Assembly: GCF_027409185.1 (NCBI RefSeq)
Contig: NC_084469.1
Span: forward strand, 104,905,835 to 104,969,834
Direction: 5' to 3'
DNA: 64,000 nt
DNA from: Cynocephalus volans
Taxonomy: Eukaryota > Chordata > Mammalia > Dermoptera > Cynocephalidae
Part shown: piece by piece, positions 19,621-30,672 of the stretch
How positions within the stretch are numbered: the stretch's first letter is position 1
How the letters are laid out: every line of letters begins with the position of its first letter
Position numbers and translations under genes: made by a program
Notes under the pieces: generated by a model
The model's input: only the letters and a program-made list of their open reading frames with translations
The model's database searches: none
Told to the model about the DNA's origin: nothing

Positions 19621-20565
19621 CATTGTTTTTCTTCCTCTTGTGGAATTGGGGGGAGGGGAGAGGGACCTTTGTCCTGGGCAGTGGACTTTTGCATAAACTG
19701 GCCTCCTTATCTCTGGTTTCTAGATAAGGAAAGAGAACTGGGGGGGAGGGGAGGATGAGAGAAATGGCCAGGTCTCCTGCCTGGACTGGGCCGTCTCTTC
19801 TCTTCCTCTCCTCCTATCTGCAGCTGATCACCCGCAGGTTTCCTCTTAGATTAATTTGCTTTCTTTATCTTTTCTCCTCCTTCCTCAAGGTGCAAACTTC
19901 CCCAGGGGCCAATTTATGCCCACTCGGCCCAGGGCTTTGATGAGGACGGAGTTTTCTGTTTGTTTGTGTGTTTTATGATGATTATTTACTGAGCAACACA
20001 AAAATGCTAGACTAGAAGGGCTGCTGTTGCCTGCTCCACACCCACCCTGTGCTGTGCTGGTGTCTGGGAGCTGCCAGCTCTAGCTGAGCACACGGGAAAT
20101 GGAATGTCCCACTGCTTTGCACGCCCTCTGTTCTAAAGCGCCTGCAGAACCTGTTGGGAAGCTGCCCACTCAGGGGGGTGTCAGAGGCCACAGGGGCCCA
20201 GGCCTCAGCCCAGCAGCTGGGGCTGGGGCTGGGGCTGCTCTGGGACATGAGCCCCAGGCCTGCCCACTGCCAAGCAGCCAGCACCTGAGGCCCCCTCCCC
20301 TCTCTCCCGCCCATGCTTCTGGAATGAAACTTGACTGGGCTCCTCACCACTGGGAAGGCTGAAGCCGGCTGCAGTTACTTACTGCTGGGCCCCTGCTGGC
20401 TGCAGTGCTCAGATTCAGTGTCGGGTGGGGTGGGGCACTTGGGATCCTTTCACCCCCTCAGGCTGCATCCTGGAGAGTCAGCTGAAATCTGTAGTACCAT
20501 GTTCCAGGTATAACCCCAGGTACCCTCCAAATCAATCCCCACCTGATAAACAGACACTGGAATTT

Positions 20566-20678
20566 AATTTTTTTCTTTTCTTTTCCTTTTTTTTAAAGAT
20601 GACTGGTAAGGGGATCTGAACCTGTGGCCTTGGTGTTATTAGCACCACACTCTCTCAAGTGAGCCACGGGCCGGCCCT
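20566..20678 (-). repeat. tRNA-Ile-like SINE (dimer right/left hybrid) with target-site duplication
   Basis: T-rich start, then GATGACTGGTAAGGGGATCT, CTTGGTGTTATTAGCACC and GAGCCACGGGCCGGCCC. AGACACTGGAATTT before (20552-20565) and AGACACTGGGATTT after (20679-20692) is the duplication. Confidence 0.88.
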
Positions 20679-20699
20679 AGACACTGGGATTTTCAAAGT

Positions 20700-21860
20700 G
20701 GTGTCATGGTGTTTAAGGATGAGGAATTCCCCTCTGAGAGGAATGGGTGTGAAGCCAGGTCTGGGAGAGAAACTGAGGCTGCCAAAGGGGACCACCCTGG
20801 GACCCGCCAAGGCTTATCGTCACCTTGGGAGTCTTAACCTCTCTCTGCTTTGTGTCTCCGGTGGCTGCTCTTGCTGCTGCTGCTGCGATGAGGCCACTGT
20901 GGGAGGTGGCGAGGGGGGTTCAACATACACTCGGTGGGCACTTCTGTGTCTTCCAGTGCAGCCTGGGCTTTCCCTTCTGTCCCCTGCCTCCTTCCTTTCT
21001 CCCTCTCCCTCTTTCTCATGACTCTGGATATCCCTGGGGATGGGGGAGGAATACACACCACACCATCTCCCGGCAGTTCCACTCTGACTAAGCCAGTCCT
21101 GTCCCTGAAGGCTGGGGAGGCAGGAGTCAGGATCCACCCCTATGGCCTTATATCCCAAGCTTGGATCTGAATTTCTGGTCAGACTGGGTGGGCAGGCTCG
21201 ATCTTCCCCAGTACCCTGAGCTGACGTGTCCAGGCCTAGCAGGTTCCTCACCGCTGCACACAGGCCACACAGGGAAATTCTCAGCCCCACCCTCAGGCTG
21301 CCTCAGATGGGCTGAGGTTCCCCCTGAGGGTCCTCGATAACTCCAGTGTGCCTATACCCCACTCTAGGTGACTACCCATCTTGCAGCCGGCCTGTAAATT
21401 CTGGAAAGCTGGGGACAGATGCTCAGCTCGAATGAATGCTCTGGTTGTCCTCCCTGCTGGCCACTCCTTAGGTTGGCCGGGCCTCTGGTGGCTTTCCAGC
21501 CACAACATACAGCACAGTCCTCTCCCACTTGGTCCTCCAGGCCAGCGTGAATTGTACTTCCCGAAACGTTCTCTCCACCTCCTATTGCACCCAAGCCCAT
21601 CCTGCTCTGTCACCATGGCACTCCTGGTACCCAGAAACCAGGTGGTCTTAAGCCCCTTTATGCCCCTTCTAGGCTTGGGCACTGCCAAGTTCAGACACAT
21701 TCCTTTGCTCCCACCCCTGTGTCTCCAGTGTGCACCAGGGCTGCACACTCAGTAGCTCACCTCTTGCCTCCAGAGACCCTCCAGACAGGCGGCGTGGTAT
21801 CTGTGCTGAGCTCCTGAGGAAGCCCAGGCTCCAGGACACAGCAGCACTTGCCCAAGTTTA
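20700..21860. other. unique DNA, no gene seen
   Basis: No supported exon. It contains a short CTG/CTN run (20866-20888), part of a CT-rich area. Confidence 0.45.
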
Positions 21861-21876
21861 GCTAAGTGTCAGATTT

Positions 21877-22029
21877 TTAATTTTTAAATTTTTAAATTTT
21901 TATTTATTTTATTTTAATTTATCAACATACAACATAGTTGATTTTCATGTCCCTTTACCAATTCCTCTTCCCCCGTTCCCTCTTCCCCCTCCCCCCATCA
22001 ACATCATATCTGTTCACTTGTCTTAACAT
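21877..22029 (-). mobile_element. 5'-truncated LINE-1 3' end with target-site duplication
   Basis: AAGTGTCAGATTT occurs at 21864-21876 and 22030-22042. Between them, read on the minus strand, is a G-rich polypurine tract (GGGGGGAGGGGGAAGAGGG) followed by an A/T-rich 3' end with AATAAA-like repeats. This is the usual layout of an L1 3' UTR. Confidence 0.8.
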
Positions 22030-22094
22030 AAGTGTCAGATTTGAATTTGGGTCTGTGGGACTTGGAGACTGAGGTCTTAAGAATGACAATAATG

Positions 22095-22349
22095 GGGGGC
22101 TGGCCCGTGGCTCACTTGGGAGAGTGCGGTGCTGACAACACCAAGTCAAGGGTTAATATCCCCTTACCGGTCATTTTTTTTTTTTTTTTGTCTTTTTCGT
22201 GACCGGCACTCAGCCAGTGAGTGCACCGGCCATTCCTATATAGGATCCGAACCCGCGGTGGGAGCGTTGCTGTGCTCCCAGCGCCGCACTCTCCCGAATG
22301 TGCCACGGGCTCGGCCCAATTTTTTAAAAGAACAAAACAAAACAAAAAT
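22095..22349 (+). mobile_element. nested SINEs: dimer-derived monomer (+) with a GC-arm SINE (−) in its tail
   Basis: The outer copy starts GGGGCTGGCCCGTGGCTCAC and is flanked by AGAATGACAATAAT (about 22080-22094, 22350-22363). Inside its tail (about 22186-22318) a reverse GC-arm copy begins TTTTTCGTGACCGGCACTC and ends GCCACGGGCTCGGCCC. Confidence 0.85.
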
Positions 22350-22494
22350 AGAATGACAATAATAATAAATGCTATTATTATAAAACACAATATATCAAAA
22401 TATCAGATTGTACCCCAAGAGTATGTACAATTACAATGTGTAAGTTAAAAAAAAAACAAAAACACTTGCTTACTGGTTTAAACTCTTTGCTCGT

Positions 22495-22600
22495 ATGGTC
22501 ATTGAGTCCTTTTGCATTGAGGAATCTGAGGCACAGAGAGGTTGGATAACTTGCCTACTACAGTCTCTACAGCTAAAAAGTAGCAGAGACAGGATTTGAA
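22495..22600 (-). repeat. MIR-type ancient SINE fragment
   Basis: AATCTGAGGCACAGAGAGGT, TGGATAACTTGCC and CAGGATTTGAATCCAGG are the reverse MIR core. Confidence 0.82.
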
Positions 22601-22612
22601 TCCAGGCCTATA

Positions 22613-22785
22613 CCAGGGTTTTTCAACTATCGACATATGGGGCCAGTTCATTCTGGGGTGGGGATGTCTTGTGCATCTTAGGGGGTTGAGCAGCAACCCA
22701 CTAGGTGCTGGTAGCAACCCCATCCCCAGTTAGGACAACTGAACATGTCCCCAGAAGTTGCCAAATGGTGAGGTGGGGTGGCAGG
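22613..22785 (-). mobile_element. MER5-like hAT DNA transposon fossil
   Basis: The text CAGGGTTTTTCAACTATCG … TCTTGTGCATCTTAGGGGGT … AGTTGCCAAATGGTG follows the MER5A pattern seen better at 54 kb. Confidence 0.6.
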
Positions 22786-22789
22786 CAGG

Positions 22790-24045
22790 TCACCACCTGC
22801 CTTTGCCTGTCCTGCCTCTCCACGCTTGTGCCAACCTGCAAAGTGACATGATGCATATCACTTTGAGCCTGGTTTGAGTCCTGGTGGTAGAGGTGGTTGG
22901 TAGGTTCTGGCATCTTGGGGAGGGGTTGGTGGGACCCCAGCAGGGCCACCAGTCTGGGCTGAGTCTCTTCCTGTTGCGCAGCCCCTCTGCCTGGAGAGAG
23001 AGTGGCTGGCTTCCCAGCCCCTGGTGGGTGGGATTGCTGGGTGGTAGCCCCAGGCTGTTGGAGACAGGCTGTCTTTTTCCTCCTTCCTGGTTCCCAGGGG
23101 TGGGCGGTGGCCCTGGTGGCCCCAGAGCCAGGGGGTGTGGGGAGCCCTGACCCTGCCTCTGGATTTACTGGGCGGGAGCCAGGGTGTGTGTGCCAAGAGA
23201 CAGGGCCCCTGTGGGCGCGGAGGAGAAACCAGAGACTCAAGTAGGTCTCCCGCCTGTCTTCCGTCCTCAGGTCCCACCCAGCCTTGGCTCTGGGCCAGCG
23301 GCTGCCAGAATGGTGACTCAGAGCTGCTGAGGCGAGGAGAGAAACAGGGTGCAGGGTGGGGAGCCCTCCTTATCCTTGGCCTTCCCTGCGTCCCCATCAC
23401 AGTCAGGACCCTTGAGGCCACATCTCAGACTGGTCACACTGGCCTCTCCCTCCTCCTCCTCCTCTTCCTGCTCCCCCTACCCAATGGGATTTTCCCCCTG
23501 GCACCATGCTTGTGCAGGAAGGTGGAAGTGAGTGTGGGGCGTGGAATGGCTCTGAGGCTGGGATATATTTAGGCCAGGACGAGAATGTGTGTGTGGTGCT
23601 GGGCAGGCTCTGGCGCCGGCCTGGCGGGTTGGAGGCAGGAGGCTGGGGGCCGGGGCCAGTGCAGGGAAGCTCCCGCCATCTCCCCTTTAAAGACAGCTCC
23701 CAGGTTTCCAGGGATGCTGTGGAAATGAAGTCGTCTCCGAGGCTAAAGCATGACCTACACAGGACCAGATACAGTCTTCGCAGCAAACCAAAAAGACCTG
23801 GCATCAGGATCATTTACAGCTGAAACCCTGAGTCCCAGAGAGGTTCTGCAGCTTTCCCAAGGACGCTCAGGAGAGAAGCGAAGGTGTCAGGGCTCGCTTG
23901 CTGGCCCGGCCGGCTGCAAAGCCAGCCTGCTGTGGTCACCATTCATGCCTGTGGAGGTCGTTCATGCAGCATCCCCGGGTGCACAGCCTAGCCTGTCTCC
24001 AGGCCCCATGGGACACACAGGAAGCAGAACACCAGGCCATCTGGA
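22790..24045. other. unique DNA, no gene seen
   Basis: A GC-rich stretch without recognised repeats or exons. One CTC-rich run lies at 23445-23475. Confidence 0.45.
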
Positions 24046-24300
24046 CCAGGGTTGACAAACCACAGCCCGTGAGCCACATCCGCTTGTCTCTGCACAGCCC
24101 TTGGGCTAAGAATGGTTTTTACATTTTTAAATGGTTGAAAACAAAAGAATATTCCATGACAGGTAACAGTGGTATGAAATTATAATTTCAGGTTTTGTAA
24201 ATTAAGTGTACACTGGTCATATCTATTCATGTCTATGTTGTCTGTGGCTGATTTTGCACCACAATGGAACAGTAAAGCAGTTGCGACAGAGACCGGCAGA
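24046..24300 (+). mobile_element. hAT-like DNA transposon fossil
   Basis: Matches the common mammalian element beginning CAGGGNTNGRCAAACCA and ending in text like GTTGCGACAGAGACCGGCA. Related copies lie at 29051-29770 and 41850-42056. The exact family name is not certain. Confidence 0.55.
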
Positions 24301-24324
24301 GCCAAATGTATTTTCTTTTTCTTT

Positions 24325-24425
24325 TTTTTGTTTTGTTTTGGTGGCTCGTAGGTAGGGGGATCTGAACCCTTGACCTTGGTGTTATCAACACTGCACTCCA
24401 ACCAGCTGAGCCAACCAGCCAGCCT
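24325..24425 (-). repeat. tRNA-Ile-like SINE, monomer
   Basis: GTGGCTCGTAGGTAGGGGGA, CTTGACCTTGGTGTTATCAA and CTGAGCCAACCAGCCAGCC in reverse order, after a T-rich start. Confidence 0.88.
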
Positions 24426-24429
24426 GGAG

Positions 24430-25070
24430 AGGGGAATGTTTGAATGCTCTGGACATCTGAAGAAGAAGCAAGGTCTGTGTTTCTGCAAAAGGAGCCACCA
24501 TCCTGGGGTAGAGGCAAAGACCTCTGACCAGGCCTCTGTCAGCCTGTTTCTCCTAGGTAGCCTGGGGCCCAGGAGTGCATAGGGGTCTTCAGGGACTCAT
24601 ACTTCTCCCCAGTGGTAGAGACCTGGCTCCTGATGGCAACTTTCCAAGAAGGGTGATATGCTAGCATATTTGGCTTCTGACCATAACCGTGAATGAGCAG
24701 TGTAGTGTCTGAAGCATCAGGGCAGTGTCTTGGAGCAGTTCAACCTGGGGATTTGGAAGATGGTGGATGTAGGGGGTGGGGAGAAGGGGAGAAAGGGGCC
24801 TTCCCCAGATGGCGGCAGGGACTGAGGTGGCCTGCCATTCTGCTCACAGCCACACTGCACTGGTGGGTAGACACAGGGTCCTCCTGGGCTTCTGTGTGAT
24901 TCTTCTGATCCTTTCCACAGGAGCTTGTCCAGGGGCTCATCCTGTCCTGTCTACTTTGTGCCCCTTTCTCCTGGGTCCTCCCATCCCCAGCATTTGTTGT
25001 GTGGGCTGCGAGAAGCAAGTGGCCAGACAGGGAGTGAGCCCAGCAGGATGGTCACCCTTTTTTTGGTGGG
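24430..25070. other. unique DNA, no gene seen
   Basis: No recognised repeat or exon. Confidence 0.4.
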
Positions 25071-25089
25071 GGGGGGAAGGTCACTCTTT

Positions 25090-25167
25090 TTTAGCAGCTG
25101 GCCGGTATGGGGATCTGAACCCTTGACCTTGGCGTTACTAACGCCATACTCTAACCAACTGACTGTA
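25090..25167 (-). repeat. tRNA-Ile-like SINE, monomer
   Basis: CAGCTGGCCGGTATGGGGAT, CTTGACCTTGGCGTTACTAA and CTAACCAACTGACTG. Confidence 0.85.
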
Positions 25168-25594
25168 TCACCCTTGTCTAGGCGTACCCTTGCTGCGACT
25201 AGGCGCCACCATCTGGGCTGGTCACAATCTCTGGGCAGTTGTCCTGGGGTAAGCCCAGCACCCCGTTCCTTAAAATCAGGCTTTGAGGACAGGACAGGGT
25301 GGGACCTTTCCAGAAAGCTACTTGGGTCCCCAGAGTCCAGGAAGGAGTCTTCACACCCTCCCTCTGTTTTGCTGGGCTCACCTGACTTTACCCCCTGCTG
25401 CCATGCATTTAAAACTCTAACCTTGACCATCCAGCTTCTCTATAAATAAAAACTTCAGTACTGCTGGGGAAAGGCTCATCTAAATATTGATGAATTGATT
25501 GATAGATTCATTCCACATACATTTTCTAAGTTCCTGGCATAAAACACTGAAGACTGGGTACAGAGCGGGCCTGCAGATGGGATGTATTTGCTAC

Positions 25595-26095
25595 ATTGTT
25601 GAGGATAAAAGCAAGTTACCATGCCCCAAAGAATTGAAACAGGGATTCAAGCAAATCCTTTTACACCCACATTCACAGCAGCACTATTCACATAGGCCAA
25701 AGGCAGAAACAGCCCACATGTCCATCAGTGGATGAGCGAATACAGAAATTGTGGTACAGTCACACAATGGAATATTACTCAGCCATGAAAAGGAATGAAG
25801 GAACCTCAAAAACATGCCCAGTGAAAGAAGCCAGACACAAAAGGCCACACAGTGTGTGGCTCCATTTGTATAAAATGTTCTGAACAGGCAAATCTATAGA
25901 CACAGAAAGCAGATTAGTAGCTGCCAAGGGCTGGTAGGAGAGGAGATGGGGGTGTCTGCTGATGGGTTTGGGGTCTCCTTTTGGGATGATGATGGAAATA
26001 TTCTGGAACTAGATAGAGGTGATGATTGCACCACATTGTGAATACACTGAATGTCACTGAATTGTACACTTTAAAATGTCTATTTCCTGTTTCGT
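25595..26095 (+). mobile_element. old LINE-1 3' end
   Basis: Shows familiar L1 3'-end text: TTCACAGCAGCACTATTCAC, CAATGGAATATTACTCAGCC, AAGAAGCCAGACACAAAAGG and TGAATTGTACACTTTAAAAT. A sister copy is at 34838-35570. Confidence 0.85.
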
Positions 26096-26099
26096 GAAT

Positions 26100-26266
26100 T
26101 TTTTTTTTCTTAAAGATGACTGGAAAGGGGGTCTTAACCCTTGGCTTGGTGTTGTCAGCACCACGCTCACCAGTGAGCTAACCAGCCATCCCTATATGGG
26201 ATCCGAACCCGCAGCCTTGGTGTTATCAGCACCACACTCTCCCAAGTGAGCCATGGGCCGGCCCAT
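26100..26266 (-). repeat. tRNA-Ile-like SINE, tandem dimer
   Basis: AAAGATGACTGGAAAGGGGG, CACGCTCACCAGTGAGCTAA, CCCTATATGGGATCCGAACC and GAGCCATGGGCCGGCCC show both units in reverse. Confidence 0.88.
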
Positions 26267-26269
26267 GAA

Positions 26270-26775
26270 TTTTTTCTTTCTATTTATCTTAATTGACAAG
26301 TAAAAATTGTATATATTAATGGTACACAGCATGATGTTTTGAAATATGTATACATTGTGGAATGGCTAAATCAAGATATTTAACACTGATTTTTAACTGG
26401 TGACAACACTTATCATCTATTGTCTTAGCGATTTTCAGGGAGGCTATATATTCTTATTAACTGTGGTCACCATAGATCTCTTTAAATTATGCCACCTGTC
26501 GGGCCGAGCCCGTGGCGCACTTGGTAGAGTGCTGCGCTGGGAGCGCGGCAACGCTCCCGCTGCGGGTTCGGATCCTATATAAGAATGACTGGTGCACTCA
26601 CTAGCTGAGTGCCGGTCACGAAAAAACAACAACAACAAAAAAATAAATAAATAAAAAAAATAAAAAAATTAAATTATGCCACCTGTCTAACTGAAATTTT
26701 GTCCTTTGACCAACATCTCCTCAGTCCCTTCACCCCCAGCCTGTGGTACTCTCCATTTCTATGAGTCTGACATTT
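26270..26775 (+). mobile_element. old LINE-1 3' UTR, interrupted by a GC-arm SINE
   Basis: TCTTAATTGACAAGTAAAAA, GATGTTTTGAAATATGTATA and CTAACTGAAATTTTGTCC are L1 3' UTR text. The SINE at 26501-26668 splits it. Confidence 0.8.
26501..26668 (+). repeat. GC-arm SINE (rearranged dimer) with 19-bp target-site duplication
   Basis: Starts GGGCCGAGCCCGTGGCGCAC, has CGCTGGGAGCGCGGCAACGC in the middle, then TATATAAGAATGACTGGTGC and GAGTGCCGGTCACGAAAAA. The duplication TTAAATTATGCCACCTGTC flanks it at 26482-26500 and 26669-26687. Confidence 0.93.
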
Positions 26776-26784
26776 CTTTCCTTT

Positions 26785-26878
26785 TGTTTTTTTGCAGCTG
26801 GCCAGTATGGGGATCTGAACCCTCGACCATGGTGTTACAACACCGCATTCTAACCCACTGAGTCAACCAGCCAGCCTC
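26785..26878 (-). repeat. tRNA-Ile-like SINE, monomer
   Basis: TTTTTTGCAGCTGGCCAGTA, CTCGACCATGGTGTTACAAC and GAGTCAACCAGCCAGCC. Confidence 0.88.
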
Positions 26879-27248
26879 GTTTGACTTTTTTAGATTCCAT
26901 GTATAAGTGAGGTCATGTGGTATTGTTATGTGAATTTGTATGTGAATCTCATGTTATGTGAGCTTTACCTCCATTGAAAAGCAAAACAGAGCAAGTCACC
27001 AAGCTGTAAGTGTTTCCTCCTCCTGCTTTGGCTTTAGGGATGCCCAGGTGTGCATGTGGGGGGGCAGCACAGTGCAGGGAGGAGGAAAGCAGGCTGCCAG
27101 GTGTAAATCCCCTGCTCCTACCAGGGCATGGAGTTTCCTGCCTTGGAGACACATCTGTGCAAGTTGGGACAGGTGCCTGCCCTGGGAGCCACTCAGAAAC
27201 AGTGATTTGTCAGGGTGGTGGTTAGAGCAGTCAGGATATAGACCAGAT

Positions 27249-27314
27249 GGGCTGGCCAGTGAGCGCAGGTGATAACGTCAAGGTGTAGAGTTCGACCCCT
27301 GTACTGGCCAGCTG

Positions 27315-27348
<34 letters not shown>
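27249..27348 (+). repeat. degraded tRNA-Ile-like SINE whose tail is a (CA)16 microsatellite
   Basis: GGGCTGGCCAGTGAGCGCAG, then TCAAGGTGTAGAGTTCGACC and TGGCCAGCTGC run straight into (CA)n at 27316-27348. Confidence 0.82.
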
Positions 27349-27350
<2 letters not shown>

Positions 27351-27547
27351 GCAGGAGGTAAGAGAGGGCTGGGCATCATGACCACTTTGCTCACTGGGCG
27401 ATGACAGGGTGGTTGGGGGAAGAGACCGACTGCTAGTCACACAAAACGGGTCATCCTATCCACTTAAAAACCTCCTCTACTGAGTCACCCTTTGGGGAAG
27501 ACTCACATGGGACATAATTATCTTCATTTTTTTTTTTTTCTCATTTA

Positions 27548-27648
27548 TTTATTTTTTTGGCAGCAGGCCAGCACGGGGATCCGAACCCTTGACTGTGGCG
27601 TTCTATAATACTGCACTCTAACCAACTGAGCTAACCGGCCAGACTCTT
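27548..27648 (-). repeat. tRNA-Ile-like SINE, monomer
   Basis: TTTTTTGGCAGCAGGCCAGC, GACTGTGGCGTTCTATAATA and GAGCTAACCGGCCAGAC. Confidence 0.88.
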
Positions 27649-28061
27649 GCCCATTTAGCGGGATCTATCCACATATGATTTCCCAGACCTCCTTGTCACC
27701 AATTTTCCAGTCATGTTCCTCCCAAGTCCCTGACCATCCAGCCAGCGGGGAGGATACCTCTGGCTATTTTTCCTTCCAGGTGCAATGAACAGCCAGGTGC
27801 ACTACTCAAAGTTCTGCCCTCGGGGAGGATTTCCCTCCACCATTGTCCTTCACGGATGTCCCAAAAAAAGGCCTAGTGCTGCAGCTGTCCACTTCCAGGT
27901 GGTGCCTAGAGATCTCCAGAACCTTCTGCAAATCATGCCCGAGTCTTTTCTTCCTCTAGCAGTTGATTGTAGGGAACTCTCTGTGAGGCCATAGGTGCAG
28001 GCTGGCAGAGAGAAGTTGGTATAGCAGGACTCTGGGTTTTTACTTTGTATATTACTGCTCT

Positions 28062-28655
28062 GGTAGTGGATTGAATTATGTCCTCCCAAACCTCTCTTGA
28101 AGCTTGAATTGTGTCCCCCAAGTTTTATGTATTAGAGACTTAGCCCCCCACTGTGACTGTTAAGAGGGTGGGGGATCCTATTATGGTAGTTGAAAGATGG
28201 AGCCTTGATGAGGTGATTGGATTGTAGGACCATGCAGTAGTGAATGGGTTAAAAATGGTGGTCAGGGGACCGAGCCCGTGGCGCACTCGGGAGAGTGCAG
28301 CGCTGGGAGCCCAGCGACGATCCCGCTGCGGGTTCGGATCCTATATGGGAATGGCCGGTGCACTCACTGGTTGAGTGCCGGTCGCGAAAAAGGCAAAAAA
28401 AAAAAAAAAAAAAAATGGTGGTCAGGGACATGGTTCTGAGGGCTTTAAGAGAAGAGAGAGGAGACTATCTCTCTCTCTCTCTGCTCTCTCTGCTTCTACC
28501 ATCTTGCAATGTGAGACCCCTGAGTCACTGTTACCACCACCAAATGGACTTTGGACTTCCCAGCCTCAGAAGCTGTAAGCAATAAATTTCGTTTTCTTTA
28601 TAAATCACCCAGTTTCAGGTATTTTGTTATAAGCAACACAAAACGGACTAATTCA
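28062..28655 (+). mobile_element. MaLR-like LTR, split by a GC-arm SINE
   Basis: GTGGATTGAATTATGTCCTC … TGACTGTTAAGAGGGTGGGG … AATAAATTTCGTTTTC … TTTCAGGTATTTTGTTATAA and CGGACTAATTCATG resemble ERVL-MaLR-type LTRs. The 28268-28410 SINE interrupts it. An inverted relative lies at 29808-30205. Confidence 0.72.
28268..28410 (+). repeat. GC-arm SINE (rearranged dimer) with 17-bp target-site duplication
   Basis: Starts GACCGAGCCCGTGGCGCACT and ends GAGTGCCGGTCGCGAAAAA plus poly(A). AAAAATGGTGGTCAGGG flanks it at 28251-28267 and 28411-28427. The perfect duplication suggests a young insertion. Confidence 0.93.
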
Positions 28656-28724
28656 TGTTCCATGTGGCCTTTTGCTTCTAACAGTATAGGCGTATATTAT
28701 TCTTATAATAATTTTTTTTTTTTT

Positions 28725-28925
28725 TTTTTGATGGCTGGCTGGTACAGGGATCCAAACTCTTGACCTTGGTTTTATCAGCACCACACTCTAATCAAATGAG
28801 CTAACCAGCCAGTCCATTTATTATTATTATTTTTTTGGCAACTGGCCAGTACAGGGATCTGAACCCTTGACCTTGGTATTAGCAATACTGTGCTCTAACT
28901 AAGTGAGCTAACTGGCCAGCCCCAG
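28725..28925 (-). repeat. two adjacent tRNA-Ile-like SINE monomers
   Basis: First copy about 28730-28815 (GGCTGGCTGGTACAGGGATC … TGAGCTAACCAGCCAGTCC), second about 28832-28920 (TGGCAACTGGCCAGTACAGG … GAGCTAACTGGCCAGCCCC), same orientation. Confidence 0.88.
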
Positions 28926-29124
28926 CTCATTAATTTTTTAAAAAACCAGAATATCCTTCCAGACTCCCCAATATGATATTAGAAGAGGCAAATGTTGGCC
29001 AGAGTAGGGCAAGAGCTGGTGCTGGGGCCATCTAAAGTCTGGCTTGCTTAATCCAGCTTGTTGCTTGTTTCTGTAGAGCCTGTGAGTTAAGAGTTGTTTT
29101 TTTCATTTTCATTTTCTTTTCTTT

Positions 29125-29262
29125 TTTTTTCTTTTTCGTGACCGGCACTCAGCCAGTGAGTGCACCGGCCATTCCTATATAGGATCCGAACCCGCGGCCA
29201 CTGGGAGCGTCGCCGCGCTCCCAGCGCAGCACCCTCCCAAGTGCGCCATAGGCTCGGCCTGT
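29125..29262 (-). repeat. GC-arm SINE (rearranged dimer)
   Basis: CTTTTTCGTGACCGGCACTC, CACCGGCCATTCCTATATAG, CGCCGCGCTCCCAGCGCAGC and GCGCCATAGGCTCGGCC in reverse. Confidence 0.9.
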
Positions 29263-29369
29263 TTTTTTCATTTTCAATTCCATTTATTTATTTACTTATT
29301 TAGGTTGCTGGCCAGTATTGTGATCTGAATTTTTTCATTTTTAAATAGTTGGGAAAAAAAAAAAAAAAA

Positions 29370-29545
29370 AAAGGCAAGCCTGTGGCTCACTTGGGAGAGT
29401 GTGGTGCTGATAACAGCAAAGTCACGGGTTTGGATCCCTATATAGGGGTGGCTGGTTAGCTCACTTGGGAGAGCGTGGTGCTAACAACACCAAGTCAAGG
29501 GTTCAGATCCCTTTACCGGTCATCTTTAAAAAAAAAAAAAAAAAT
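29370..29545 (+). repeat. tRNA-Ile-like SINE, tandem dimer
   Basis: GGCAAGCCTGTGGCTCACTT, CTATATAGGGGTGGCTGGTT, ACACCAAGTCAAGGGTTCAG and CTTTACCGGTCATCTTT plus poly(A). Confidence 0.88.
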
Positions 29546-29807
29546 CAAAAGGAACAGTTCATGACATGGGACAAGTTTATGCAATTGAAATTTCAGTGTA
29601 CACAAATAAAGTTTTATTGGCTCATGGCTGTGCTCATTCATTTACCTGTTATTGGTGGTTGCTTTTACACTGCGCAGCAGAGTTGGGTCATGGCGACAGA
29701 GACTGTCTGGCCCTTGAAACTGAAAATATTTCCCATTGGAGGTAAATGTAAGCTTGCAGACCCCTGTTCTAAAGTGCCTGAGACCTTAACCTCAACCTGC
29801 CACTGAC

Positions 29808-30205
29808 TGGGCCTTCCCAGTCAGGGGTCTCATATTGCAAGATGGTGGAAGCAGAGATAACAGAGAGAGAGAGACAGACTCTCTTTTCTCTTCTTTTAAA
29901 GCCCTCAGAACCATGCCCATGACTGCCAATTTTAATCTAATCACCCCTTCAAGGCTCCTTTCAATTGCCATAGTAGGATTTCCCACCCTCTTAACAGTCA
30001 CAATGGGGGCGAAGTTTCTTTTCTTTTTTTTTTTTTAAAAGATGACCAGTAAGGGGATCTTAACCCTTGACTTGGTGTTATCAGCACCACACTCTCCTGA
30101 GTGAGCCACGGGCCGGCCCCAGGGCGAAGTTTATAATACATAAAACTTGGGCACACAATTCAAGCTTCAATGAGTTTTGGGGGGGACATAATTCAATCCA
30201 CTACA
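29808..30205 (-). mobile_element. MaLR-like LTR, inverted relative of the 28 kb copy
   Basis: The reverse complement reads AGTGGATTGAATTATGTCCC … TGACTGTTAAGAGGGTGGGA … GGTTCTGAGGGCTTTAAAAG … CATCTTGCAATATGAGACCC, parallel to 28070-28520. A SINE splits it at 30018-30120. Confidence 0.72.
30018..30120 (-). repeat. SINE (dimer second unit) with target-site duplication
   Basis: AAAAGATGACCAGTAAGGGG through GAGCCACGGGCCGGCCCC, flanked by GGGGCGAAGTTT (30006-30017) and AGGGCGAAGTTT (30121-30132). Confidence 0.9.
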
Positions 30206-30660
30206 AGGGCCATTATCTCACTGGCACAGCAAAGAGGCGGGTGGGATCTGGAGCCCAGAGTGGCATGAGGATACACTGAGGTCTGATAATTAACACTGGA
30301 TGGTCTCCAGGGAGGAGGGAACATTTGGGCCTTCAGGGTGGAGTGGGATTGAGCATTGGGGTGGGTAGGCTGGTGGCAGGAACAGCAGGAGCAAAGGCCA
30401 GGAGGCTGGAATTCACGGCCCCACCCCCAGCTGGCAGATGGGGCAGAACTATTCCTTGAGTCACCTCCCATTTAACCCCAGTCCCCAGGTCCCAAGGACC
30501 GTCTGTGTCTCCCGGCCCACCCACTGTCACTGTCCATACTGGGTTCCATCACATGTCACTGTGTTGGACCTGGAGACATACCCTGGCTCCCTCAGTGGTC
30601 TCCCTGCCCTCTCATCTCGTCTTCTCAGTACAACCAGTGGGCGTTCCTTTTTCTTCTTAT
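30206..30660. other. unique DNA, no gene seen
   Basis: No recognised repeat or exon. Confidence 0.4.
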
Positions 30661-30672
30661 TTTTTGTTTGTT

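Larger units (their letters stand above)
29051..29770 (-). mobile_element. hAT-like fossil fragmented by SINE insertions
   Basis: The pieces CCAGCTTGTTGCTTGTTTCT, TTTTTCATTTTTAAATAGTT, AATAAAGTTTTATTGGCTCA and GCAGACCCCTGTTCT belong to one old element. GC-arm (29125-29262, minus) and dimer (29370-29545, plus) SINEs lie inside it. The strand is uncertain. Confidence 0.5.
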
